From contig CAZTDD010000129.1 of NCBI GenBank assembly GCA_964612675.1, forward strand, positions 1 to 19,328: DNA of 19,328 nt, in the 5' to 3' direction. The position numbers and the translations under genes are program-made. Shown one piece after another: positions 7,427 through 14,105 of this stretch. How positions within the stretch are numbered: position 1 is the first letter of the stretch; every line of letters starts with the position of its first letter. This stretch comes from CAZTDD01 sp964612675 (GTDB taxonomy: Bacteria; Hinthialibacterota; Hinthialibacteria; Hinthialibacterales; JAKPRU01). Under the pieces are notes generated by a model. It did not search any database, was not told where the DNA came from, and saw only the letters and a program-made list of their open reading frames with translations.

Positions 7427-7499
7427 TGGGGAGTGGTGGAATTGGCAACACGCCTGACTCTGGATCAGGAAATTGAAGGTTCGAGCCCTTCCTCCCCAG
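7427..7499 (+). tRNA. tRNA-Gln (anticodon CTG)
   Basis: The 73-nt cloverleaf has a 7-bp acceptor stem (TGGGGAG with CTCCCCA) and discriminator G. The anticodon stem is CCTGA/TCAGG around loop CTCTGGA, giving anticodon CTG. The T loop is TTCGAGC. The 3' CCA is not encoded (the next bases are CGC), so a CCA-adding enzyme is needed, unlike selC in the same window. Confidence 0.95.
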
Positions 7500-7568
7500 C
7501 GCACACATTTGTAATTTTATTCACGCCTCAAGCCTCAATTAATTCTATATCTATGTGAATTTGATTAT

Positions 7569-7588
7569 CATTCCTTGAATGTTTTTTT
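7569..7588 (+). terminator. Weak intrinsic terminator downstream of tRNA-Gln
   Basis: CATTC-CTT-GAATG (7569-7581) is followed directly by seven T residues (7582-7588). The stem is only 5 bp and AT-rich, so the call rests mainly on the T-tract and on its position about 70 nt after the tRNA. Confidence 0.4.
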
Positions 7589-7649
7589 GATACCGTATCC
7601 CAATTACGAAATTAATTCGATCAAACGCGATTCTGACGAGGAAGGTATT

Positions 7650-7667
7650 CGCGGAGAACAATCCGCG
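7650..7667 (-). terminator. Hairpin after xseB (possible operon end)
   Basis: CGCGGA-GAACAA-TCCGCG is a 6-bp perfect stem starting about 10 nt beyond the xseB stop codon on the minus strand. No T-tract follows, so it may be a 3'-end stabilising hairpin or a factor-dependent end rather than a classic terminator. Confidence 0.3.
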
Positions 7668-7677
7668 CCGGTACGGA

Positions 7678-7905
7678 TTATTCGAGAGGCTCGGGCTCGT
7701 AGATCGGCCGGTCGGTCTCCGACAGCTCCTGTACACGCAGCTCCACCGCATCAAGGCATTTTGTACATTGCTTGATCAGATTCATGCCTTCCACGAACGA
7801 AGCCTCCATTTGGCGAAGTGTCATTTCGCCGGAATCAAAGGCTTCGACAATCTCATCCAACCGTTCAAGAGCTTTCTCGAAATCGAATTCCCGTTCCTTA
7901 GTCAT
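7678..7905 (-). CDS. xseB: Exodeoxyribonuclease VII small subunit
   Basis: This is the small subunit of exonuclease VII, which binds the large XseA subunit to degrade single-stranded DNA in both directions. The 75-residue product (starting MTKEREFDFEKALERLDEIV) has the usual XseB length and pattern. F-E-x-A-L-x-x-L-x-x-I-V (residues 8-19) is followed by LRQMEASFVEGMNLIKQC and a Glu-rich tail. The reading frame is open upstream to 8070, but ATG at 7905 is chosen because it matches the family N-terminus and has GGAAG about 5 nt upstream. It lies 25 nt after the xseA stop, the standard xseA-xseB order. Confidence 0.93.
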   Translation of the reverse strand: MTKEREFDFEKALERLDEIVEAFDSGEMTLRQMEASFVEGMNLIKQCTKCLDAVELRVQELSETDRPIYEPEPLE

Positions 7906-7930
7906 TGATTCTTCCGTCACTAGATACCTC

Positions 7931-9253
7931 TCAATCCAATCCGTTTTCAACTCCGGTTGCACGGGCGGACAAAACACCGTCCCGCAACCGGATTGTGAGC
8001 GATTCGTCCGCTTCGGCTTCGTCCGGGCTGAATAGGATCCGCCCCGTTGAGGCCTTTTGGCAGATCGCAAATCCGCGCTTAAGAGTCGCTTCCGGATTCA
8101 ATGCTTGCAGACGTCCATGCGCCACTTGAATACGATACCGTAGATCGCGAACTCTGCGAACCAGTTCGCGCTGCAAACGATCCTGCGTACCCTCGGTATC
8201 CTTCCGCAAAGACCTCAGTTCACTCCCAACGCTGTGTTTTAGACGCTCCCCGATTTCGTCCAAGCGACGTCGATGTTGCTCGACCAGTGTCCTGGGGTGG
8301 TATCGCAATAAGGCGCGATGAAGATTCTCTATTCGGGTAATCCGCTCGCGAAGCGCAGACCGGAGTCCGCCGGTCAAATAGGTTTCGAAATTCTGCAACC
8401 GATTTCGATGCTCGGTAAACAGACCGGCCAATAGGAGCGCCGCCCCGGTCGGTGTGGGAGCACGAAGATCCGCTACCAGATCGGCGATCGTGAAATCCAC
8501 CTCGTGACCGACCGCACTGACCACCGGCGTTCGGCAATCGGCGATGGCCCGGGCCACAACCTCTTCGTTGAACGCCCAGAGATCTTCAAGAGATCCACCA
8601 CCGCGCATAGCGATAAGCAGATCGAGGCCCGCCCCGTCAAGACTTTTCAGAGCGTGGGCAATCTCCGCGGGAGCCTCGACACCTTGGACGCGGCAAGGCG
8701 CAATAACGATCTCCAGCGGAAGCCGGTGTTCCCGAGCGATTTTGAGGAAATCCTGAAGGGCCGCACCGGTGGCGGATGTAGCGATACCGATCCGACGCGG
8801 ATAGAACGGCAGAGACTTCTTCAGTGCTTCGTCGAACAGCCCCTCCGCGCCGAGACGCCGTTTCAGCTCCTCGAATCGCTGCTGCAGCATCCCGAGTCCT
8901 GCAGGCCGGATGCTGCTCACGATGATCTGATATTGCCCGCGCGGCGGATAAATGGTAAGCCGCCCTGTGACCTGCACCGCTTGCCCGTCCGCAAGCCCCA
9001 GACGGCGAAAACGTGTCATCTGACCTCTCCAGATGACGCTCTCTAAAACCGCCTTCTCATCTTTGAGACGAAAATAGGCGTGCCCTGCCCCGGAGACCTT
9101 CCAATTGGAGATCTCTCCTTCAACGGTAACATCCGGATACCCTTCTTCCAGAAGAATCCTGAGTTCTTCCGTTAGCGCCGAGACCGTGTAAACAAGGGGA
9201 GAAGACACGGGATCGGGTTCCTCCGGTTCAGGAATATCGAAGAGATCCCTCAC
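7931..9253 (-). CDS. xseA: Exodeoxyribonuclease VII large subunit
   Basis: This is the catalytic and DNA-binding subunit of exonuclease VII. The 440-residue protein has an N-terminal OB-fold (about 21-118), with V-E-G-E-I-S-N (44-50) and VTGRLTIYPPRGQYQI (95-110). The catalytic region carries RGGGSLEDLWAFNEE (217-231) and GHEVDFTIADLVADLRAPTPT (249-269), the family signatures. A coiled-coil segment follows (about 275-385). The C-terminal LKRGFA motif (around 395) is present. The start is GTG at 9253, supported by GGAGG about 8 nt upstream inside the last ymdB codons. That GTG directly abuts the ymdB TAG stop, indicating translational coupling. The length fits the family. Confidence 0.97.
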   Translation of the reverse strand: MRDLFDIPEPEEPDPVSSPLVYTVSALTEELRILLEEGYPDVTVEGEISNWKVSGAGHAYFRLKDEKAVLESVIWRGQMTRFRRLGLADGQAVQVTGRLTIYPPRGQYQIIVSSIRPAGLGMLQQRFEELKRRLGAEGLFDEALKKSLPFYPRRIGIATSATGAALQDFLKIAREHRLPLEIVIAPCRVQGVEAPAEIAHALKSLDGAGLDLLIAMRGGGSLEDLWAFNEEVVARAIADCRTPVVSAVGHEVDFTIADLVADLRAPTPTGAALLLAGLFTEHRNRLQNFETYLTGGLRSALRERITRIENLHRALLRYHPRTLVEQHRRRLDEIGERLKHSVGSELRSLRKDTEGTQDRLQRELVRRVRDLRYRIQVAHGRLQALNPEATLKRGFAICQKASTGRILFSPDEAEADESLTIRLRDGVLSARATGVENGLD

Positions 9254-10066
9254 CTAATCGTCCTCCCGTTTTGAGGAACTCCCCGGAGGAAGCGGGATGA
9301 GCATCCTTTCAATGGAGCGTGCCATCCCGGTTCCGGGGTCCAAATCAATCAAAGCCGCTGCCAACCGCACATCTTCCCGAGCAACATCAAGACGTGAAGG
9401 ATGAAGCTGAACCAGGCGCTTGAGACACGGATCGAGACGCATCCCGATCACAGAATGGTAAGGGCCGGTCATACCAACGTCCGTCACATACGCCGTTCCA
9501 CCGGGGAGAATTCGCTCGTCCGCCGTTGGGATATGCGTATGGGTACCGATAATGGCAGAGACTCTCCCATCCGCATACAATGCAAACGCGGACTTTTCGG
9601 AAGTGGCTTCGGCATGGAAGTCGACAATAAAACGAGGATTTCGAAGCGTGCGGTGCCTTTCCACCAGGTCATCCAACGCGCGAAAGGGACAGTCGAAGGG
9701 TTGCATAAAGACTCGCCCACAAAGCGTGACAATGACAACCGCGCCTTCCTCATGCTGATGAATGACCTCGGCAAAGCCGGGATTTCCGGGAGGCAGATTG
9801 AGGGGTCGAATGACCCGGTCATCCTTGTCGATGAACTGATAGACTTCCCGGTTATCGAAGGCGTGATTGCCCAGCGTGACGATATCCGCACCGCACCGAG
9901 TCAGCTCGCGGCAGCAGCGTTCGTTGATCCCGTGTCCGCCGGCAACGTTTTCTCCGTTGACTACGCAGAGATCGACGTTGTGCCGTGCACGCAGTTCCGG
10001 TAGCAGATGCCTGACCGCTCTCCGGCCGGGACGGCCGACAACATCCCCCACAAACAGGATTCTCAT
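9254..10066 (-). CDS. ymdB: YmdB-family metallophosphoesterase (TIGR00282)
   Basis: This 270-residue calcineurin-like phosphoesterase belongs to the family of B. subtilis YmdB, which hydrolyses 2',3'-cyclic AMP and affects RNase Y-linked gene control. Metal-site motifs in order are F-V-G-D-V-V (5-10, Asp8), VNGENVAGGHGI (37-48, Asn and Glu), TLGNHAFDN (64-72), DFHAEATSEK (149-158) and GTHTHIPTAD (174-183). All expected ligands are present. ATG at 10066 has AAAGGA about 5 nt upstream. Its position downstream of rny matches the rny-ymdB pairing known in Firmicutes, although a 178-nt structured gap separates them here. Cyclic-nucleotide activity is inferred from the family. Confidence 0.95.
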   Translation of the reverse strand: MRILFVGDVVGRPGRRAVRHLLPELRARHNVDLCVVNGENVAGGHGINERCCRELTRCGADIVTLGNHAFDNREVYQFIDKDDRVIRPLNLPPGNPGFAEVIHQHEEGAVVIVTLCGRVFMQPFDCPFRALDDLVERHRTLRNPRFIVDFHAEATSEKSAFALYADGRVSAIIGTHTHIPTADERILPGGTAYVTDVGMTGPYHSVIGMRLDPCLKRLVQLHPSRLDVAREDVRLAAALIDLDPGTGMARSIERMLIPLPPGSSSKREDD

Positions 10067-10079
10067 AAGGTTCCTTTAA

Positions 10080-10154
10080 GCGGTTCAACTTCAATCGGTA
10101 CAGACGACGTCATCGCGGCGCCTATTCTGCAATCACGTGTATCCGTCTAACCGC
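10080..10154 (-). ncRNA. Long hairpin in the ymdB leader (candidate structured RNA, SL3)
   Basis: GCGGTT (minus, 10154-10149) pairs perfectly with AACCGC (10085-10080). Inside it, CGG-a-TACA (10145-10138) pairs with TGTA-CCG (10102-10096), giving 7 bp around one bulged A. Further in, ATTGC can pair with GCGAT. The nested stems form an irregular rod of about 75 nt ending roughly 14 nt before the ymdB start codon and next to its ribosome site. This is seen by pairing only; no known RNA family is recognised. Confidence 0.4.
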
Positions 10155-10156
10155 AA

Positions 10157-10176
10157 GGGCGGTCCGAAAACCGCCC
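10157..10176 (-). ncRNA. Perfect 7-bp hairpin in the rny-ymdB gap (SL2)
   Basis: GGGCGGT-CCGAAA-ACCGCCC is a very stable GC-rich stem with a 6-nt loop, separated by only 2 nt from SL3. No T-tract follows on either strand, so an intrinsic terminator is unlikely. It could protect or punctuate the rny-ymdB message, or belong to a larger structured RNA. Confidence 0.45.
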
Positions 10177-10199
10177 CATGTCGACTCTAGTTGTAAGAT

Positions 10200-10230
10200 A
10201 CGAGACCCCGAGGGACCTCGTCCTTCTCGT
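10200..10230 (-). ncRNA. Two-step hairpin just after rny (SL1)
   Basis: ACGAGA (10200-10205) pairs perfectly with TCTCGT (10225-10230). An inner stem, CGAGG/CCTCG, lies at 10209-10220. It begins about 14 nt beyond the rny stop codon. Together with SL2 and SL3 it packs most of the 178-nt gap with secondary structure. Confidence 0.4.
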
Positions 10231-10244
10231 TGTTTCGAAAGCGA

Positions 10245-11810
10245 TCACCGTGCATACGCTACAGAACGCGTTTCACGAACGGTGGTCACCTTGATCTGTC
10301 CCGGATACTCCATCTCCTCTTCGATCTTTTTGGAGATGTCGTACGCGAGCTTTACGGCTTCCTGATCGTCGATTTCATCGGGTTCCACCATGATCCGAAT
10401 TTCGCGACCCGCCTGGATGGCGAATGCGCGTTCGACGCCAGGAAATGAATCCGCGATGGTCTCCAGCTGTTCGAGACGCTTGACATAGGTGTCGAGAACC
10501 TCGCGCCGTGCGCCGGGGCGCGCCGCCGATAAGGCATCCGCGACCTGTACCAAGACCGCCTCGACGGTTTCCAGTGGAACATCTTCATGGTGAGAAGCGA
10601 TAACGTGACAGATCTCGGGTTTCTCACCATACTTTTTCGCGATTTCCGCACCCACCAGAGCATGGCTCCCGTCTCGTTCCGAGGACACCGCCTTACCGAG
10701 GTCGTGAAGCAAGGCTCCCCGCTTGGCGAGATCCACATTCGCACCCAGTTCCCCAGCCATACTTGCGGCGAGAAACGTGACTTCCCGCAGATGAGGGATC
10801 ATGTTCTGGCCATAGGAATACCGGTATTTCATCCGACCGAGAAGTTTGATGATCTCGGGGTGCAAATTGATGACCCCGACCTCGAACGCCAGATCTTCTC
10901 CGGTTTTCTGCATCAATTCTTCAACCTCGTTCGTGACTTTGGCATGGAGTTCCTCGATGCGCCCGGGGTGAATTCTGCCGTCGGCCACGAGGCGTTCAAG
11001 CGTGATTCGAGCGATCTCGCGACGGACGGGGTCGAATGCCGAAAGTACAACCGCCTCGGGAGTGTCGTCGATAATCAGATTGACACCGGTCAAGGCTTCA
11101 AACGCTCGGATGTTTCGTCCTTCCCGGCCGATGATTCTTCCTTTCAGATCGTCCGACGGGAGGGAAACGGTGGAGACACTCATCTCGGACACGTGGTCGG
11201 TGGCCAGGCGCTGAATTGCGGTGGAGATAATCCAGCAACTCTCGCGATTCGCTTTCTCTCGGGCCTGCTCGGTAACGGTCTTAATGATCTTCGCGGCTTC
11301 ACGTGTGACGTCGGATTCCAAAGATTGCAGCAATAGATCTTTGGCCTCGTCGGTCGTAAGTCCCGAGATTTTCACCAACTTGACGCGTTCTTCCTCGATG
11401 AGTTCCGAGAGTTCTTTCTCACGGGATTCCAGTTCCCGGCTTTTCTTCTCGTTGTTTCGAAGCAGCTGCTCGGTTTCGCGTTCACGCGCATCGATTTGTT
11501 CCGCGCGTTTGTCCACGAGTTCTTCCCGGCGCGTCAGCTTCTTTTCCTGTTCCTGCAGTTCTCTGCGCCATTCTCTGGCTTCTTCATCTAGTTTTGTTTT
11601 CTCCCGAAGGAGGTCGTCCTTTGCCGCTATTTCGGCTTCTCTCTTGATCGTTGCAGCTTCCTTGTTGGCTTCTTCCCGAATTTTTTCCGCTAAGGACTCT
11701 GCATCCGAAACCTTTCCACGCCAGCTGGACTTCATGATCAGAACCACAATGACAATTCCGAGTAGAAGCCCTGCGGCGCCTGCGATTAGATACATCACGA
11801 TGTCATGCAT
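10245..11810 (-). CDS. rny: Ribonuclease Y
   Basis: This membrane-anchored endoribonuclease initiates mRNA decay. The 521-residue layout is complete. A single N-terminal membrane helix (about 4-27) is followed by a long coiled coil rich in Glu/Arg/Lys (about 35-150). The KH RNA-binding domain has GRIIGREGRNIRAFE (224-238). The HD hydrolase domain has LLHDLGKAV (367-375, with His369-Asp370) and ASHHED (405-410). The length and motifs match the family (about 520 residues). ATG at 11810 has AAGGGAG about 8 nt upstream. It starts 20 nt after nnr ends, so the two are probably one transcript. RNase Y with YmdB suggests a Firmicute-like decay arrangement, also found in many other phyla. Confidence 0.97.
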   Translation of the reverse strand: MHDIVMYLIAGAAGLLLGIVIVVLIMKSSWRGKVSDAESLAEKIREEANKEAATIKREAEIAAKDDLLREKTKLDEEAREWRRELQEQEKKLTRREELVDKRAEQIDARERETEQLLRNNEKKSRELESREKELSELIEEERVKLVKISGLTTDEAKDLLLQSLESDVTREAAKIIKTVTEQAREKANRESCWIISTAIQRLATDHVSEMSVSTVSLPSDDLKGRIIGREGRNIRAFEALTGVNLIIDDTPEAVVLSAFDPVRREIARITLERLVADGRIHPGRIEELHAKVTNEVEELMQKTGEDLAFEVGVINLHPEIIKLLGRMKYRYSYGQNMIPHLREVTFLAASMAGELGANVDLAKRGALLHDLGKAVSSERDGSHALVGAEIAKKYGEKPEICHVIASHHEDVPLETVEAVLVQVADALSAARPGARREVLDTYVKRLEQLETIADSFPGVERAFAIQAGREIRIMVEPDEIDDQEAVKLAYDISKKIEEEMEYPGQIKVTTVRETRSVAYAR

Positions 11811-11830
11811 CGCTCATTCTCCCTTCAGAT

Positions 11831-13438
11831 CTATGTGGAACGCGACACGTTCGAATCGACGCGCCGCGACGAAACCATTTGAGGTCCGTCAAGAAGTTCC
11901 GTAATTGCCTCTTGAACCATCGCGCCCACGTCGCCTGCCAAAAGGGCGCGGTACCCAGTATGTTCCACCACAAGGTCTGCCGCCAATCCGTGCAAATAGA
12001 CACCCGCAGAAAGGGCATCCAGCGGCGACAATCCCTGAGCCATCAGTCCACCCACCAGGCCCGAGAGAACATCTCCCATACCTCCCGAGGCCATTTCGGG
12101 TCCGCCCGTTGGATTCACAGCCAACGGAGTCTCGGGACTCGCGATAACGGTTCCTGGTCCTTTCAGTGCGATCGGCCCCTTCAGTGTGTCTGCGGCTCGT
12201 CGAGCCCAGCCCCATCGATCCGATTGAATCTCTCCTGCGGAGTCAGCATCCATCAGCCGTGCCATCTCGCCGGGATGCGGCGAAGCCGCCCATGGATATT
12301 GCCGAGCTCGGAGATGATCCGGCTCCAAGGCGTTCAGCCCGTCGGCGTCAATGAGGAGAGGCGGCGAGAAGTCACGGACAATCCGTCGAACCACCTGGAC
12401 AGTCTGCTCATTTTGGGAGAGGCCCGGACCGATTACGGCCGCAGCGAACCGATGAGCATTCTCAAGCAAGAAGTCGGCGGCCTCTTCGGCCAGGGTTCCA
12501 TCTGCAGTTTCGGGCAGAGGGGCCTGAAGAGCTTCCCAGAAAGCAGTGGCTGCGACGGGCAACAGCGAGGCCGGTAGGGCAAGAGTCACCAGTCCTGCGC
12601 CGGCAGCATACGCGGCTTGAGCGCACAACAGAGCGGCTCCCGACATCCCTCGCGACCCGGCAATCACACACAAATGACCATTGGTTCCTTTGTGAGAAGA
12701 AGCTCTTCGCCTTGGAAGCACCGCTCGAATGTCTTCGGGCTCCAACAGCAGAGCTTCACAGTTCGCCTCCCGAATCAATTCCGAGGGGAAACCAATCGAC
12801 CGGACAGCCAAACTGCCACGGTAGTCGATGCCGGGAGGCAAGAAATGACCGACCTTCGGAAGCCCGAATGTGACGGTAACCGAGGCGTCCACAGCAGGCC
12901 CTTCAACCGCCCCTGTGTCCGCAATCACTCCTGAGGGAACATCAATGGAAAAAACCGGCACGTTATGAGCATTGATTCTCTCAATAGCCTCGGCAGGGAC
13001 TCCACGGGCGGAGCCGCTGATCCCGGTACCGAGGATAGCATCGACTACCACTGTCGACTCGCGAAGTGCTTCGCCCAATGCTTGAGTACAGTTATCTTCT
13101 TTGAGTACAGTAGGCTGGAGGCCGGCTTCCGTGACCCGGTCCAGGTTGACTTTGCCTTCCCCACGATAGCGATCGGGGGCGTCTGTCAAGAACAAGCGGG
13201 GTTGGGTTCCATGTTCCAACAAGCGACGGACAACGACAAGGCCGTCGCCGCCGTTGTTCCCTCCGCCACAAATCACGACGGGCCGGGAAACATCGAATCC
13301 GTAATCAGGATCCAACAGAATATTTGTCGAGGCTTCCCCGGCTCTCTCCATCAGGTAGAGCCCGGCCACCCCCCAGTTATCGATCGCAGTGCGGTCGATC
13401 TGCCCCATAACGGAACCAGTAACAATAGGAATAGACAT
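11831..13438 (-). CDS. nnr: Bifunctional NAD(P)H-hydrate epimerase / dehydratase
   Basis: This enzyme repairs hydrated NADH and NADPH. The epimerase domain (YjeF_N, about 1-225) interconverts the R and S hydrates, and the dehydratase domain (about 235-520) restores NAD(P)H using ADP. In the first half, GGGNNGGDGLVVVRRL (58-73) is the signature, with DAILGTG (133-139) and SIDVPSG (164-170). In the second half, KGTNGHLCVIAGSRGMSGA (250-268), IDADGLNAL (363-371), SPHPGEMARL (386-395) and GGPEMASGGMGDVLSG (445-460) are all present. Fusion of both domains in 535 residues is the usual bacterial form. The ATG at 13438 lacks an evident Shine-Dalgarno. It is first in the run nnr-rny-ymdB-xseA-xseB. 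Confidence 0.96.
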   Translation of the reverse strand: MSIPIVTGSVMGQIDRTAIDNWGVAGLYLMERAGEASTNILLDPDYGFDVSRPVVICGGGNNGGDGLVVVRRLLEHGTQPRLFLTDAPDRYRGEGKVNLDRVTEAGLQPTVLKEDNCTQALGEALRESTVVVDAILGTGISGSARGVPAEAIERINAHNVPVFSIDVPSGVIADTGAVEGPAVDASVTVTFGLPKVGHFLPPGIDYRGSLAVRSIGFPSELIREANCEALLLEPEDIRAVLPRRRASSHKGTNGHLCVIAGSRGMSGAALLCAQAAYAAGAGLVTLALPASLLPVAATAFWEALQAPLPETADGTLAEEAADFLLENAHRFAAAVIGPGLSQNEQTVQVVRRIVRDFSPPLLIDADGLNALEPDHLRARQYPWAASPHPGEMARLMDADSAGEIQSDRWGWARRAADTLKGPIALKGPGTVIASPETPLAVNPTGGPEMASGGMGDVLSGLVGGLMAQGLSPLDALSAGVYLHGLAADLVVEHTGYRALLAGDVGAMVQEAITELLDGPQMVSSRRVDSNVSRST

Positions 13439-13534
13439 GCGGAAACGCCAAGACCGTTCCCACCCCTAACGAGCAATCCGGACTGGGGACCGCGGAAAGA
13501 ACTAGGGTCGGCAGGAAAGAAAGACAGCGATGAT

Positions 13535-13846
13535 TTAGACTTCCGGCTCCTTCGCTATTTCTCCAGATAAAAGATCATGGACGAACGCGACGATGCTCAC
13601 GACCGTAAATCCAATAGCCATAGTATAAAAGAAGAAGTCTAGTCCCATATCGTCGCCGTTAAGATACCCCGCTACTGTTCGCTGGAGCCAACAAAAGACC
13701 CAGAAGAACAGGTTCACGAAGACATAGTCCCAAATCGTGAATCGTTGATGAGTTGGAGGCAAGGCGGGTTTTTCGCTCGGTTTGCTCTCTTGCTCTTGGG
13801 TCTCTGTTGGTGGAGCTGCACGTCGCTTTCTCTTTTGTGCCACCAT
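13535..13846 (-). CDS. Small two-TM hypothetical membrane protein
   Basis: I do not recognise a family. The 103-residue product has a basic start (KRKRR at 5-9), then a Pro/Glu-rich soluble stretch to about residue 35. Two hydrophobic helices follow at about 38-60 and 66-93, with a short acidic loop (NGDDMG) between them and an acidic tail. The polarity predicts an inner-membrane hairpin. The ribosome site is weak. It is read in the same direction as nnr, 96 nt upstream of it, and has its own candidate promoter near 13944-13971. It could lead the nnr operon or be a separate unit. The sharp hydrophobic/soluble division argues for a real gene. Confidence 0.62.
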   Translation of the reverse strand: MVAQKRKRRAAPPTETQEQESKPSEKPALPPTHQRFTIWDYVFVNLFFWVFCWLQRTVAGYLNGDDMGLDFFFYTMAIGFTVVSIVAFVHDLLSGEIAKEPEV

Positions 13847-13943
13847 AATTCAGTTCGTTTAGTCTCCTAGCGCAATCAAAATGCGAATCCTTCATCCCGC
13901 GGATGGCGGTAGAACGTGTCATATCCTTTCTATGTGTCAATCT

Positions 13944-13971
13944 ATTATAAAACCCTGTGCCAAACCGGCAA
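13944..13971 (-). promoter_or_regulatory. Candidate promoter upstream of the two-TM protein
   Basis: On the minus strand, TTGCCG (13971-13966) is followed after 16 nt by a perfect TATAAT (13949-13944). Transcription would start near 13937, giving a leader of about 90 nt to the ATG at 13846. The spacer holds a small TGCC/GGCA inverted repeat. Confidence 0.45.
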
Positions 13972-14009
13972 CTGGGCGCTTGCCAGAACTTGGATCAGAA
14001 AGGCGATTT

Positions 14010-14037
14010 CCTCCTCCCGCCGGGGAGCGGGAGGAGG
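14010..14037 (-). terminator. 11-bp GC-rich hairpin downstream of ppdK
   Basis: CCTCCTCCCGC-CGGGGA-GCGGGAGGAGG is a perfect 11-bp stem with a 6-nt loop, about 70 nt past the ppdK stop. No T-tract follows on the minus strand (next bases AAATCG), so it is terminator-like but not canonical. A smaller CGTCG/CGACG stem (14040-14055) sits beside it. Confidence 0.4.
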
Positions 14038-14071
14038 ATCGTCGCATTTCCGACGCCGTATTGTCACATCC

Positions 14072-14100
14072 TTTCTCACAGGTTGCAACCCCGTGAGAAA
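14072..14100 (-). terminator. Hairpin directly after the ppdK stop codon
   Basis: TTTCTCAC (14072-14079) pairs with GTGAGAAA (14093-14100), and the interior GGTTGCAACC (14081-14090) is itself a palindrome. The stem starts about 5 nt after the ppdK stop on the minus strand, within a run of U-rich flanks. It probably marks or stabilises the ppdK 3' end. Confidence 0.45.
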
Positions 14101-14105
14101 CAAAA

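Noticed and set aside
10067..10244. 6S RNA (ssrS) in the rny-ymdB gap
   Set aside because: The length is right, but the pairing is three separate hairpins rather than one long rod with a central bubble and paired ends. Not called, though a covariance search would settle it.
10587..11336. Plus-strand frame of 249 codons inside rny
   Set aside because: Antisense shadow of the KH/HD part of RNase Y.
11221..11904. Serine-rich plus-strand frame
   Set aside because: Low-complexity mirror of the RNase Y coiled coil (Glu/Arg codons read as Ser); not a real protein.
13917..14076. Repeated 15-mer TGTCAYATCCTTTCT (13917-13931 and 14062-14076)
   Set aside because: Two copies with one difference in a pyrimidine-rich context could arise by chance; no third copy or structural role was seen.
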